64,000 nucleotides of DNA, from positions 107,286-171,285 of the forward strand of contig BQMF02000673.1 of NCBI GenBank assembly GCA_027922465.2, given 5' to 3'. Of this stretch, positions 22,401 to 33,377 are shown one piece after another (positions within the stretch are counted from its first letter, which is position 1; each line of letters starts with the position of its first letter). Made by a program: the position numbers and the translations under genes. The notes under the pieces were generated by a model. The model saw nothing but the letters and a program-made list of their open reading frames with translations, did no database searches and was not told where the DNA came from. Source of the DNA: Turritopsis dohrnii. Lineage: Eukaryota; Cnidaria; Hydrozoa; Anthoathecata; Oceaniidae.

Positions 22401-24329
22401 TGTTGCAACATTTCGCTGTTTGTTAATTGATGGTGTGTCGATGTTGAATGTCTTTAACCATCTATGAAAAAATTTTAATTTTGCAATGTATATATCATAA
22501 CAATAATGATGTATAGTAGATTTAATATAAACTACAACCTCGACATTGCTTTAAGTTTATTCCATGGAATTCCCAAATCAGCTTTGAGAGATACCATTTC
22601 AGGTGCTGTAATTTGTACACAACTAATGTTTGCTTTTGACAAAACCTTTTCTGGTGTTTTAGTGTCCAAACTTCTTATGAACGATGAAGTTTGGTGTGTT
22701 ACTGCTGCTGAAGAGTTTCCTGCTGTAACCTTCAGATGTTCGTTTAACATTCGATTCCTTGTTCTCAGTGTTCGATCACATACATCTGAGCTATTTTTCT
22801 GTTGTTTTGAAATTGATGCAACAACAAATGGCTTAAAGTAATAAAGATAAGTATTATACTTGACTATAAATGAAACAGATTATTACAAAATGAAGAAATT
22901 GTTACATTAACAAATTTTCTTTAGGGCATATAAAAAACTCTATACCCGAGGACCTCCAGAACAAAATTCTGCAACATGGTTTTGTGACTGTTCGAGCTTT
23001 TTCTTGATTATATGTAAAGCAGCATCCTCCATGTTTCTGGTAAATTCTTCAGAGTTTTGAATGGAGAAAATTTCTGAGAATGCCGATGACGATTGGTGAG
23101 ATGTTGATGGTTCTGGTTGCAATCCTGTACAAGTTTCTTCGTGTTTGATTTTGTTGTTCATTCCCGATATTGTGAACGACAAACCACAATGTTTAGTGCA
23201 ATAACATTTCAGACACTTCAACATGGATAGCACATATGAAGATGATTTTAATGTCCCAAGATTAATGCTTTTGTCACAAATTGGACACAAGGCATCCTTT
23301 TGGTCTTTTCCTTCGATAACACGTGAAATGCATTTGAAGCAAAATGAATGTTGGCAATTTTCTGCTACAACTGGCATGGACATTAATTCATCACATATCG
23401 GACATATGCAAAGTTTCAAATGGGGATTTGAAATTTCAGCAAAGTTGTGTTTTGCGACTCCAATGTAATTTTTTGGAAGTGTTTCCAGTATTTCTGTTAC
23501 GATTTTTCTTGTCCATAATGTGGAGCTGGTTGATGGTCGACCAGTTGATGTTCTTTTGGTTTTTCTGCCCCTTGGCTTCGATGCACAAACAACACAATTT
23601 TCTGAATGTGGAACCCAATTTTTTGCTTTTAAATGTGCTGTTGATCCTCTTTTTTCCACATTGATGACAGTTGCATAGCACTTCAGGCAAAACAATGGTG
23701 GGTGAATTGACTCATCATCTTGTGCAATATCAACATAAAATACTGCACCGATTCTCATTGAATGCTTTGTCTTGAAAATACTAGATTTGCCTAGGGCTTC
23801 TCCACATATCCTGCATAATTTTTTGAGGTTGACTTGGTGAATATCAGCCATAATGGCATGAAGGTTGTTGAGGTGGGTGGGGGTGAAAAGGCAGGTGAAA
23901 GTGAGGTCTTAAAATGAATTTAAAAAAAATGATAGAGTTATGGGAATGGTTTCTTTGGTAAGTAATAGGATGTTTCTTGGTTGCTTGAAGCTAATTTTCT
24001 TCGTAAAAATTCAAAAGGTCATATATTCAGCCAGCTAAAAATAATGTTTTTTAAAATTTTGAAATTCGAACTTCTTTCGCGCCAAGTATCTTCTCAAGCG
24101 TCAAAAGGACCTTATAAACATGTCTGTGTGATACCCTGATCATCCAGTAAGCGATTAAAATTAGTAGTTTGAGCCTTTCACTTCATACATCAAAATTTGA
24201 TGTGCATTTAGAGATGAGGGTGACCAGGGTCTTGATAGGCTCACCTCGCTGTGAGATGTGATTTAAATCGGTAAGTATTGCGCATGCTCACAATTAAATT
24301 CCGTATCGCGGGAGATTTGAAATACCGTG
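19447..24329. mobile_element. complete RAG1-N-terminal-type DNA transposon (N-RAG-TP / Chapaev-like)
   Basis: The 4,883-bp element begins CACGGTATTT (19447) and ends AAATACCGTG (24329). A second, inner inverted block ATTGTGAGCATGCGC occurs at 19472-19486 and as its complement at 24280-24294. It is flanked by ATAT on both sides (19443-19446, 24330-24333). The homologous empty site in the right arm (33382-33385) has a single ATAT, so the 4-bp target duplication is demonstrated rather than assumed. Four-base duplications and CAC-starting ends fit the Chapaev group. Transposons joining a RAG1-like N terminus to such a transposase (N-RAG-TP) were described from a mollusc; that link is from memory. 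Confidence 0.88.
19961..23851 (-). CDS. transposase with RAG1-like N-terminal zinc/RING region, 11 exons, apparently intact
   Basis: Exons: 22946-23851, 22539-22831, 22249-22461, 21900-22136, 21739-21815, 21420-21613, 21133-21345, 20857-20967, 20632-20784, 20361-20553, 19961-20271. All phases match and the spliced frame is 966 codons plus stop. The N terminus carries LCRICG (about residue 12) and SIHPPLFCLKC, as in the RAG1 N-terminal zinc dimer, then a RING finger (about residues 149-195: ICPICDELMSMPVVAENCQH...FCFKCI...CPICD) followed by a second C/H finger. The catalytic half has candidate acidic residues in IGGDHRGGSFKM (D491), FMFGDYEFLC (D561), a C-x2-C (RHCCLFC, about 579-583) and GIYGEQGGESIH (E910 or E914), resembling the D-D-E order of RAG1/Transib-type enzymes. 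In the cell it would excise and insert the element. No lesion was seen, so it may be active or recently so. Confidence 0.85.
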
Positions 24330-24337
24330 ATATAATC

Positions 24338-27300
24338 ATGGCTAAGTCTAAAACCGATAAAAACAGTAACAATGTTATAGAAAAAACAAAAAAATCTAAG
24401 AAAATCAAGACAAAAGAGTTACAAAGTAAAGAAAATGATAATAACGAAGTGAAAAAAGCGACGTTATCCAAGCAGAAAGCAAATGGTAAAGTTTGTTTTT
24501 TCGTTGCCTTCCACTCATGTGACAGTATGTTCATTTCAATTTTCAAGATCATGTTTTTTTATTCGGTCTAAAAGATTACTGAATGTTTCCGCCATTGTGT
24601 TTCAAGTGCAAAATAATTGGGGTGAAATGGTTGCTGCCCTTTTAAAGAGACATTGTATTATAATAATGTGCTGTAGTGTTAACTTCACAGAATTACACAA
24701 TAGAAAAGATAATGATAATCAAAGGATATTTCCAGAAATAAGTAAATCCTCCTGCCATCAAATTGGTGTCTTGGCCCTTTCGTTGCCCGACCTAAATAGC
24801 ATAGCAGAATTACGGCTGTTGTAAAAATATATTGAGCGATAGCAAGTAGATGTTAATCTGGCTTGAAAGATTGCTCCCCTGTCCATCAAAAACTTTGAAA
24901 TTCTTGAAACTCATTTTCTTGAGCATTGAAATTAGTACTACAATTTGAGATATTTGCTTGCATTGTTTTATCTTAGTGTTTAAAGGACATTTTTTCTGAG
25001 CTATTGCAATAGATAAAGAAACAATATTTCAAAATTATTCATTATATTAAAATAATGGGCTAAGCTTTTCGTTCATCTAAGAACATCGCCAGGCGAAGTG
25101 ATTTTTGACCACATTGCAATAGATGATTTGCAGTATATACATTTTCACACCATGTTACGATGCAATTTGCAGATTTCCCCCATAGCTTGTATAGTGTTTT
25201 GACAACCTTTCCTGAAACATTGATGACACCTTTAAGTAGTTGATATACGTGCATTGAGAAATAGTATTACAGGAAATCAAGTCATTTGCTGTGAATTTAA
25301 AGAAGACAGTCATTGACTTACTCTTGATTTTTTCTTTAATTTAGTGAAGGTCAACGGAATGAATGGAAATGCTAAAAAAGGTAATTTATGATTAGCTTTA
25401 ACTTGATGTCTATGAATAAAGACTTGTTTTTATTGTTCATTCATTTGTTTCAGCAAAAAAAACTCCTTGAAAGCAAGATGAATCTAGTTCTGAGGAAAGC
25501 GGCGATGAAGAAGAAAAACCAGCAAAACCAGCCAAAAAAGGTACACATCTGGTTTTATATAATCATTTAAACCTGATACACGTAAAAAATTTTAGTGTTT
25601 AATATGAGATTTTAATGAATATCAAGTATCTTCCTGAACAGATTTCTTTGACACAATGTTAGAAGCACTTGAATGAAAAAAATAAACAAAAACAAATTGC
25701 ACTCGGCTTTAGAGTGATCTTCGAAATATATTTGTCATTCTAGTATATGTTTTAGATTATCTTGATTAATACTTATTTTAGAAACCAAGAAAACTCCAGC
25801 AAAAAAAGAAGAATCAAGTTCAGGTGACGATAGTAGTGATGAAGAAGAAAAGCCAGCAAAACCACCTGGTATGTCCATGAAAATTACAATATTTTCAGTG
25901 TTTTATATGACTGGGTCATAATGGTAGAGCTTGTATAAATTTTTTCACACATTCAAATAGCAGAAAAAACACCAGCCAAAGCAAAAGAATCAAGTTCAGA
26001 TGAAGATAGTAGTGACGACGAAGAAAACCAAAAAAAAAAAAACAGCTGCTCCTGTCATAAAATGTAAGTTATTGATCCTTCAACTATAACATTTTCTTTA
26101 CAAAATTGTTCAGTGTTTAGTGAAAGAATTGTGCAAGCATATGTGTAGGGTAATTACCCTATTACAGTGACTTTTGTGTTCTCTAGTTTGAACCCCCTCA
26201 ATTGTTGAAACAATAGCAACAACAAATTGTTTGTTTTTCATCCAATTCCCCGACTATATGTGTGTGTAATACTTTCAAAGTCTTAATTTTCAATACCTCA
26301 TTCAGAAACGAAAAAAGCACCAGCAAAGAAAGAAGAATCGAGTTCAGATGAAGATAGTAGTGATGAGGAAGAAAAACCAAAGAAAGGTTTGATCCATCAA
26401 CTATTAAGAGAAGAAATTGTCATGGCAAAAAAATTTTGCAGTTTTTTGGAATTTTTCTCAATTCTGTGAAATTAATTTCATGTGAAATTTTTTCAAATCA
26501 TGCTGTCCGCAAAAGAAAATTCCCTAAAACATTTTCAACTATTATAGTTAAAAGTTTACTAGTTAAAAATTTGGTTTTTAACTTTTTCTGTCTTTGGTGT
26601 ATATTTTGTACGCCTTTTCTTTGGTATTTCAACATAAGAAAACTGCTACACATAAGTATAACTCTAAAGTCTATTAGAAATGATCCTCTGTGAAATTAAA
26701 TTCCTGCAAAATTTAATTAAAGATTTAATAGAATAAAATAATTAAATTCTTGTCTTTTAAGGTATAGTTTCTTCTTTACAATTCAGAGATCGAATTAAGG
26801 GTTCGCAGTTCGCCATATGCAAATCATTTTTTAGATTATGCGATCTGATATACCCTGTTTCAATCAAAATTACGAATCAACAATTTTGGAATATCTTAAG
26901 AAAAAAACTAGTTGATATATCAAATAATGTACAACACGCACGTATGCCATAACTTTAAAGTACAATGTTTGTTTATCATTTGTTTTTCCTGTCAACAGTA
27001 AAGTGTAATTTACTGCAATTCGTCTTCGTCGTTGCTCATTTTGTAAAGATAACCGTTAAAATGACAAGTTGAAAATTCAGAATATTTCAAATTCTCCGTT
27101 CTTGATAAATAGCTTCATTTCTGTATCATGTCCTTCACGTTTTCATAAGACCACGTTAAACTTCGTGTGAAAGGAGTTATTTCTTGAGCAAGTTAGTAAA
27201 CATGTTTGTTTTGCCATTCTGCAAAATATTCAATCCACAAATTTTATTTCGTGGTAGGTTTAAGGCATTTAAAGTTATGGTATTGCACAAGGCTTCTTTT

Positions 27301-30300
27301 GAGCAATATCTTGACTCACTGCTTACCCTAATCAGCAAGAAAATTAATTCGCAAATTGAAGAAAAATGGGTCGCCAAGAGTCTTAAATGATTTGCACTTT
27401 TCAAAATAATTCCGAACCATCCATTTTATGTTAATTCAATTTCTGCAATTGTTTAGTATTTTTGCAGGCATTTATGTTTGTAATACTTTTGAGTCTTAAT
27501 TATTTTTTTTGATACCTCATTCAGAAGCAAAACAAACACCTGCAAAGAAAGCACCAGCAAAGAAAGAAGAATCGAGTTCTGATGAAGATAGTAGTGATGA
27601 GGAAAAAAAGCCTGCTTCTCCAACCCGCTAAAAAAGGTAGCATTTCAACCTTTGTTGTTTTTAGATACTTCTCAAGGTTCTTGTTTATTTGTATCCTTTT
27701 TAAACATATCCATTGTACAACAACCATGTAAAGTGGACATAATAAATCTCATTCAGAACCTAAGAAAACACCTGCTAAAACAGAAGAATCGAGTTCAGAT
27801 GAAGATAGTAGTGACGAAGAAGAAAAGCCCAAAAAAGCAGCTGCTCCTGCCAAAAAAGGTAATTTTGAAAACAATAATGATGCTATGGCTGACTATGATG
27901 ACTGTTTAAATCATTTAATATTGTGGGAAAAATTATTAATTATAACACACATTAAATATGGAATTTTCTTCCAACACTTAAACCATTTTTGAGGACTTCT
28001 TTATGCAATATTTGGTCTTATAAAATAGATAAACAAGCAATGGTGTGTGAGATAGTGTGCGACTGCTTAGCCATATTCTACCTATAATCTAATATTGCAA
28101 CTGCACGCTTTTCTCTGAGCCATAAATCACCTGTGTATCATGTGAAGTGAGTAGTAAATACGGACTAGTACAGGATTATACACCTTAGTGAAGAATATAA
28201 TTATTTGATGCAATTGGTCTACGTAAAATTATACATAAACTTTGGGGGATGGCCATCATAAATAACTGAAGGTTGTTAGAAATGATGACTATGCAAGTGT
28301 TAATGTATTATTTATTGGAGCTGTCAGATAAGGATGATGATGAAGGTGTTAAGGAAATGTCGTGTCAGACTAAATAAAGTTAAATGAAAAAAGATTGACT
28401 TTTAGAAGGCTACTGAATATTTACTAAAACCTTAATTTTAGAAGTGAAAAAACCAGCAGCAAAAAAAGAAGAATCAAGTTCAGATGAAGATAGTAGTAAT
28501 GAAGAAGAAAAAACTACCAAAAAATCAGTTCCTGCGAAAGGTATTTCATCGATTGTTTTGGATTTCTAAATTGCAACAAAATGTGCATTTGCTTGATTGT
28601 AGTTTCATCTTGATGGTTTTTTGTTTTTTACATTCAGAAGCGAAAAAACCAGCAGCAAAAAAAGATGAATCGAGTTCAGATGAAGATAGTAGTGATGAGG
28701 AAGAAGTAACTAAAAAGCCTCTATCGAAAAAAATGGTAGGTGTCAGTTATCATAATGCTGTTTGTATATTCACTCTTTAACTCGTTTTACATTTTTATTT
28801 TGGTGGTTTGTAAATAATGCAATTCAATTTGATTCGAAAACGTCGTATGGACTTAATGATGACCAAAATAACTTTGTGACCATTTTGTTGCTTTATACAA
28901 AAAGTCGAACTCGAAGTTGTTATTATCGAAAAATTCCCTCTCCCTTCATCAACCATTTTGGTGACATTTGCCTAGCGAAGGAGTGGCTTAACCAGTTCTC
29001 TATTTTCTTTTAAATTATAAAAATTTTAACACATGTTGTCTTATGCAGAAGCCAAAAAAGCACCAGCTAAAAAAGAAGAATCAAGCTCAGACGAAGATAG
29101 TAGTGAAGAAGAAGAAAAATTGAAAAAAACAGCTGTACCTGCCAAGAAAGGTAATTTATTGATCACCTATAACCAGTGCATACAATTTTTGAGTGCTGTG
29201 TTGAGAGTTGAGTTGTGTCTTAATGCTTTTAAAGACCTGATCTTGAATGTGTTTCTGTGTCTTGATGGGTTTTTGTTCATTCAGAAGTGAAAAAAACAGC
29301 AGCGAAAAAAAAAGAATCGAGTTCAGACGAAGATAGTAGTGATGAAGAAGCTGCAAAAAAACCTGTTCAGAAAGGTATAAAGAGTACAACCATAAAGACC
29401 TTTCGATATCACAGTGGAATTATTTGAGAGTGATATGTTTGCTCGGTTCTATCTAGAAGTGAAAAAATCTGCCAAAAAGGATGAGTCCAGTTCTGAAGAA
29501 GATAGCAGTGATGAAGATGAAAAACCTAATAAAAAAGCTAAAAAAGGTATTGCAAAACATTTTCTTGTGTTTAGTTATTAACATTTGATCAAAGTATTCC
29601 TAGAGCGAAGATCTCGTATTGTTTATTTTTCTTCTGTAGCGAAAGCGGCAAAGAAAGAGGAATCCGATGAAAGTGATAGTGGTGAGGAAACCACCAAAAA
29701 AGGTATGTTTTTCTTTTCTTATGCTTTTCATACAAGTAACAACTCGCTGATGTCTACATCTGGACTGGATTTTCAGGTAAACGAAAAGCTGACTCGTCAG
29801 AAGAAAGTAGCGAAGAAGAAGAAAATCCTGCCAATAAAAAGAGTAAGTTGACACGAAATAAATGATTACTGTGGCTTATCAAGTTGATCAGTTCCATTTG
29901 ATACTGATTTCATTTCTTTGCAGCTAAAAATGAGTCAAACAAGCGTAAAGCTACAGATGATGGCGACGACGAACGCAACTTTAAAACGCCTTCTAAGAAG
30001 AATAAAGGAGATCCTGCTAGCGTATTTATTGGTGGCTTATCGTACGACACTGACGACGATCTTCACCCAACTAGTGTTCGTGTCATAACTAGAGATGGAC
30101 AGTCGAAAGGATTTGGTTACGCCGATTTCGATTCTGCTGAAGAAGCGAAAAAGCTTATCGCACTGTCCGGCTCAGAGCTTGATGGACGTCGTATCAGATG
30201 TGATAATGCCGAAAGTAAATCCACACCTGCTAGTGGTGGTCGAGGCGGCCGAGGTGGACGGGGTGGTTTCGGCTCCGGTGGTTTTGGTTCCGGTGGTCGA

Positions 30301-30753
30301 GGAAGAGGTCGAGGTGGTGGGGGTGGGGGTGCTGGTAGATTCGACAACGAAACACCCACCAAATTGTTGATGGTCAAGAATTTATCTTTTAATACAGACA
30401 ATTGTAGCCTTTACTCGATGTTTGATGGAGCGAATGACGCACGTGTTGTAATGGACCGCGAGTCAGGTAGATCTCGAGGATTCGCTTTTGTTGAATACGA
30501 TGATGTTGAAGCCGCTACTAAAGCTCGGAAAGCAAATACTGGAAAGAATTTAGACGGACGCCCAATAAATATCGTATTTGTCACACCGAAGGAGAGTTTC
30601 ACACCTGGCCGTGGTGGATCTGGCGGTGGAAGAGGACGAGGTGGTCGAGGTGGAAGAGGCCGAGGTGGTGGTCGCGGTGCTTCCGCTTCAAGCAAGGGAT
30701 CCATACAGAAATTTGAAGGATCAAAGCTGACCTTCGATAATGACTCAGACTAG
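24338..30753 (+). CDS. NCL: nucleolin-like nucleolar RNA-binding protein, 16 exons
   Basis: Nucleolin acts in the nucleolus in rRNA transcription and processing. Exons: 24338-24485, 25345-25380, 25454-25540 (or 25478-25540), 25782-25868, 25962-26062, 26306-26386, 27525-27635, 27757-27858, 28442-28540, 28638-28739, 29049-29150, 29285-29374, 29457-29546, 29640-29702, 29777-29842, 29924-30753. Exon 1 is Lys-rich. Exons 3-13 each encode one Lys/Ala/Pro plus ESSSDEDSSDEEE cassette. Exon 16 has RRM1 (VFIGGL ... KGFGYADF), a Gly/Arg-rich linker, RRM2 (LLMVKNLSF ... RGFAFVEY) and a terminal GGRGRGG (RGG) tail. Every junction examined is phase 1. Lesions: in-frame TGA in exon 3 (about 25469, avoided by the acceptor at 25476), an A13 run shifting exon 5, and an extra C in exon 7 leading to TAA. 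RRM1 is short between RNP2 and strand 2. The ATG lies 8 bp right of the DNA transposon. Confidence 0.8.
26387..27524. other. long nucleolin intron with MITE-like remnant
   Basis: An intron of about 1.1 kb containing GTGAAATTAATTTCATGTGA-type palindromes and a degenerate relative of the 13.86-kb inverted repeat (TGAAATTAAATTCCTGCAAA). No coding exon or RNA gene was supported. Confidence 0.35.
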
Positions 30754-31000
30754 ATGGCACGAAGCACGGTTACTTCTTGATAATCATGCTACTTGAGTCG
30801 ACCCTGCAAAATTCCCATCATTCCTTGGGTACATCATATATGACGTAAAGACATCTAATGACTTTTTTGAGAGATCTCTCTAATTTTGTATGTCTATGAG
30901 TATATTCGTACATATGAGATATGATGGTTGTATATGTTGCGAAAAGTTAACATTTTATCGTAGATATCTTTTAATCGCGTGTTGATAACACCACCATTAA
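30754..31000 (+). other. nucleolin 3' UTR region
   Basis: Follows the nucleolin stop codon. No AATAAA was pinpointed; nothing else recognised. Confidence 0.35.
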
Positions 31001-31934
31001 AGATGGCGCCGTTGAGGACGGACGTGCTGCAGTTCGCTCGAGACGTGCTGTTCACTGCGCTTTTTCTTGGACTATGATTTTGTGCAAAAAGACATGCTTT
31101 TAGTTCTCCTGATGGTATTAGTATAACTCTTGGTGAGACAGATGTTTATGATTCTCGAATTGAAAGCTATATTTACTCCAGCTTATGGGCTAGCAAGAAG
31201 AAACTACATCTTACACGACGAACATCGAAGTGTTATCTACATTTGTTAATCCTAATGTGTGGACATATCGAGCCATGTCCAGGACCTTTTCGTTACAAAG
31301 ATTTGGATAGTTTTTTAAGGGTGAAAGGATTTTCTCTTCTACATCAAAATATACGTGGCTTGATTGGGAAGAAAGATTTAGTATCGGATTTATTGTTTAC
31401 ACACAACAAAATCGATTTTTTGTCACTTAGTGAAACATTTCTAAGTTCATTGGACAAGAACAAAGAGATAGGGGCTACACTTTTGAAAGAAAAAATCGTG
31501 ATAAAGGCATAGGAGGTGGTGTCGGCGCGTATATAAGAGATGGCATACCGTACACAAGAAGAGAAGATCTGGAATGTAAAGAGTTAGAATTAATGTGGAT
31601 CGAAATCTTTTTTAAAAATGCCAAAACGTTCCTAGTAGGAGTACTATATCGACCCCCGGATTCGTCAAGACATTTGGATAAAAACTTTCTCAATATACTT
31701 AACAAGAAACTCAACGCTATTCAGAACGAAAACAAAGAGATAATTGTCCTAGGCGATATAAACTGCAATTATGACGACCGAAACGCTCATTATGACATCA
31801 TGCAACTTTTTATAAATTTTGGTTTTCGCCAACTCATTAACAAACCTACCAGAACAATTTCTGACAGCTATACATCCTTATTTCTTTGTGTTATTGGAGC
31901 TCACAACATCATGCCTATCTTGCAAATCTTTTAA
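31000..31934 (+). mobile_element. LINE 5' fragment with endonuclease domain, decayed
   Basis: Two frames (31243-31512 and about 31500-31934) form one AP-endonuclease domain broken by a shift near 31480-31500: CGHIEPCPGP, FSLLHQNIRGL (Asn motif), FLSLSETFLS (Glu motif), GGVGAYIRDGIP, FLVGVLYRPP and VLGDINCNY (GD-x-N motif). It stops resembling the family near 31885, before the SDH motif, and no RT follows. Upstream GC-richer sequence from about 31000 may be its 5' UTR. It is not the same family as the LINE at 43.4-47.9 kb. Confidence 0.7.
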
Positions 31935-32102
31935 CTTTTTATTTATTGTTGATAGTGTAAGATACTTGTATACAAATATATTTAATTTTTATTGATACTG
32001 TATTTAGTTATTTAATTTTAAATTTTAAACTTTTTATTTTATTTTTTGCAGCAGGACTTCTATGAAAAACAGTTGTTGTAACTGATTAGATTGTACTTGG
32101 GT

Positions 32103-32420
32103 ATTTATTTATTTTATTTATTTATTTACGAATGTTTACCCAGGATAGCCTCTTCAGTTCCTTAAGGTACTGTTATCAATGAGGGTCCTGCGAAGGTGGT
32201 CCTAGAGCATTTAAAGCCCCCATTTGGGCTACGGAAGCTGTAATGACAGAAACCGCTCAACTAGACAACCACCCTAGACATCATTCCTACTCTCTTGCTG
32301 AGTGCTAAGCAGAGAGGAGTGATTCACACTGTTATAGTCGCTGGCATGACTCGGTCGGGGATTGAACCCGCGACCTCCCGAAAAGGAAGCGAGCACTCTA
32401 CCACAAGGCTACCAGTCGGT
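32103..32420 (-). mobile_element. tRNA-derived SINE
   Basis: Read on the minus strand, the head starts ACCGACTGGTAGCCTTGTGG at about 32420 and contains an A-box-like TAGAGTGCTCGC and a perfect B box GGTTCAATCCC, spaced as in a tRNA gene. A body of about 220 bp follows and ends in an (AAATA)n tail (RC of 32103-32130). The tRNA-like head would be an internal Pol III promoter. It is complete in length. Target duplications were not resolved because the flanks are A/T-rich. Confidence 0.75.
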
Positions 32421-32429
32421 AAATATTAT

Positions 32430-32671
32430 GAAATAATAATAATAATATCTCCAACTGTGACATTGTTACTATAATTGTTAAGATGCCCAAAAATTCGCTT
32501 ATAAACATGTGCTACTTCCTTCTTCATCCATACATTGTGAAGTTGCATCTTTATTTACATTTTTGTGTTTTAAATTTTACAAATAATATTTGAATTTTGA
32601 ATTCGGTCAAATGTCTAGATCGATAATCCTAAAGAAACTCTCGTGATGTTTTAGTTGATGATTTTTGTATC
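32430..32671. other. inter-arm spacer, nothing recognised
   Basis: AT-rich sequence with an (AAT)n patch near 32432-32448. It is outside the duplicated arm. Confidence 0.3.
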
Positions 32672-33229
32672 TGCAATAGCTCAGAAAAAATGTCCTTTAA
32701 ACACTAAGATAAAACAATGCAAGCAAATATCTCAAATTGTAGTACTAATTTCAATGCTCAAGAAAATGAGTTTCAAGAATTTCAAAGTTTTTGATGGACA
32801 GGGGAGCAATCTTTCAAGCCAGATTAACATCTACTTGCTATCGCTCAATATATTTTTACAACAGCCGTAATTCTGCTATGCTATTTAGGTCGGGCAACAA
32901 AAGGGCCAAGACACCAATTTGATGGCAGGAGGATTTACTTATTTCTGGAAATATCCTTTGATTATCATTATCTTTTCTATTGTGTAATTTCTATGAAGTT
33001 AACACTACAGCACATTATTATAATACAATGTCTCTTTAAAAGGGCAGCAACCATTTCACCCCAATTATTTTGCACTTGAAACACAATGGCGGAAGTGCCT
33101 ATTTTATCAAATCTTCCTAGACAAAGAAACATTCAGTAATCTTTTAGACCGAATAAAAAAACATGATCTTGAAAATTGAAATGAACATACTGTCACATGA
33201 GTGGAAGGCAACGAAAAAACAAACTTTAC

Positions 33230-33377
33230 CATTTGCTTTCTGCTTGGATAACGTCGCTTTTTTCACTTCGTTATTATCATTTTCTTTACTTTGTAACTCT
33301 TTTGTCTTGATTTTCTTAGATTTTTTTGTTTTTTCTATAACATTGTTACTGTTTTTATCGGTTTTAGACTTAGCCAT
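33230..33377 (-). pseudogene. stranded copy of nucleolin exon 1
   Basis: Encodes the same 49-residue Lys-rich N terminus (MAKSKTDKNSNNVIEKTKKS...) and the same donor as 24338-24485, on the opposite strand. The upstream promoter DNA is intact here, unlike the left arm. Duplicated intron 1 runs to 32672, after which no nucleolin exon follows, so transcripts from this copy would have only exon 1. Confidence 0.8.

Larger units (their letters stand above)
15796..25008. repeat. left arm of a large inverted duplication
   Basis: This segment, minus the transposon at 19447-24329 and one 4-bp target copy, is the reverse complement of 32672-37036. Matching landmarks in order: VPS54 tail (15796-16083 vs 36749-37036), BABAM2 exons, a 531-bp MITE, a 64-codon open stretch (19051-19245 vs 33583-33777), and nucleolin exon 1 (24338-24485 vs 33230-33377). 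Differences are scattered single bases plus a roughly 35-bp gap near 24588. The net arm length is about 4.3 kb on each side. Confidence 0.93.

Noticed and set aside
27895..28330. Possible box C/D snoRNA in a nucleolin intron (ATGATGA at 27895-27901 and again near 28283)
   Set aside because: Vertebrate nucleolin introns host snoRNAs, so I looked for one. No correctly spaced CTGA box with a terminal stem accompanied either C-like box, and a 7-mer alone is expected by chance in AT-rich DNA.
30095..30704. Long Pro/Arg-rich open frames antisense to nucleolin exon 16 and a Val-rich frame in the third phase
   Set aside because: Shadows of the Gly/Arg codons of the RGG region; low complexity and no start or splice context.
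32340..32420. Functional tRNA gene
   Set aside because: A and B boxes are present, but the sequence does not fold into a complete cloverleaf and continues into a SINE body with an AT-rich tail.
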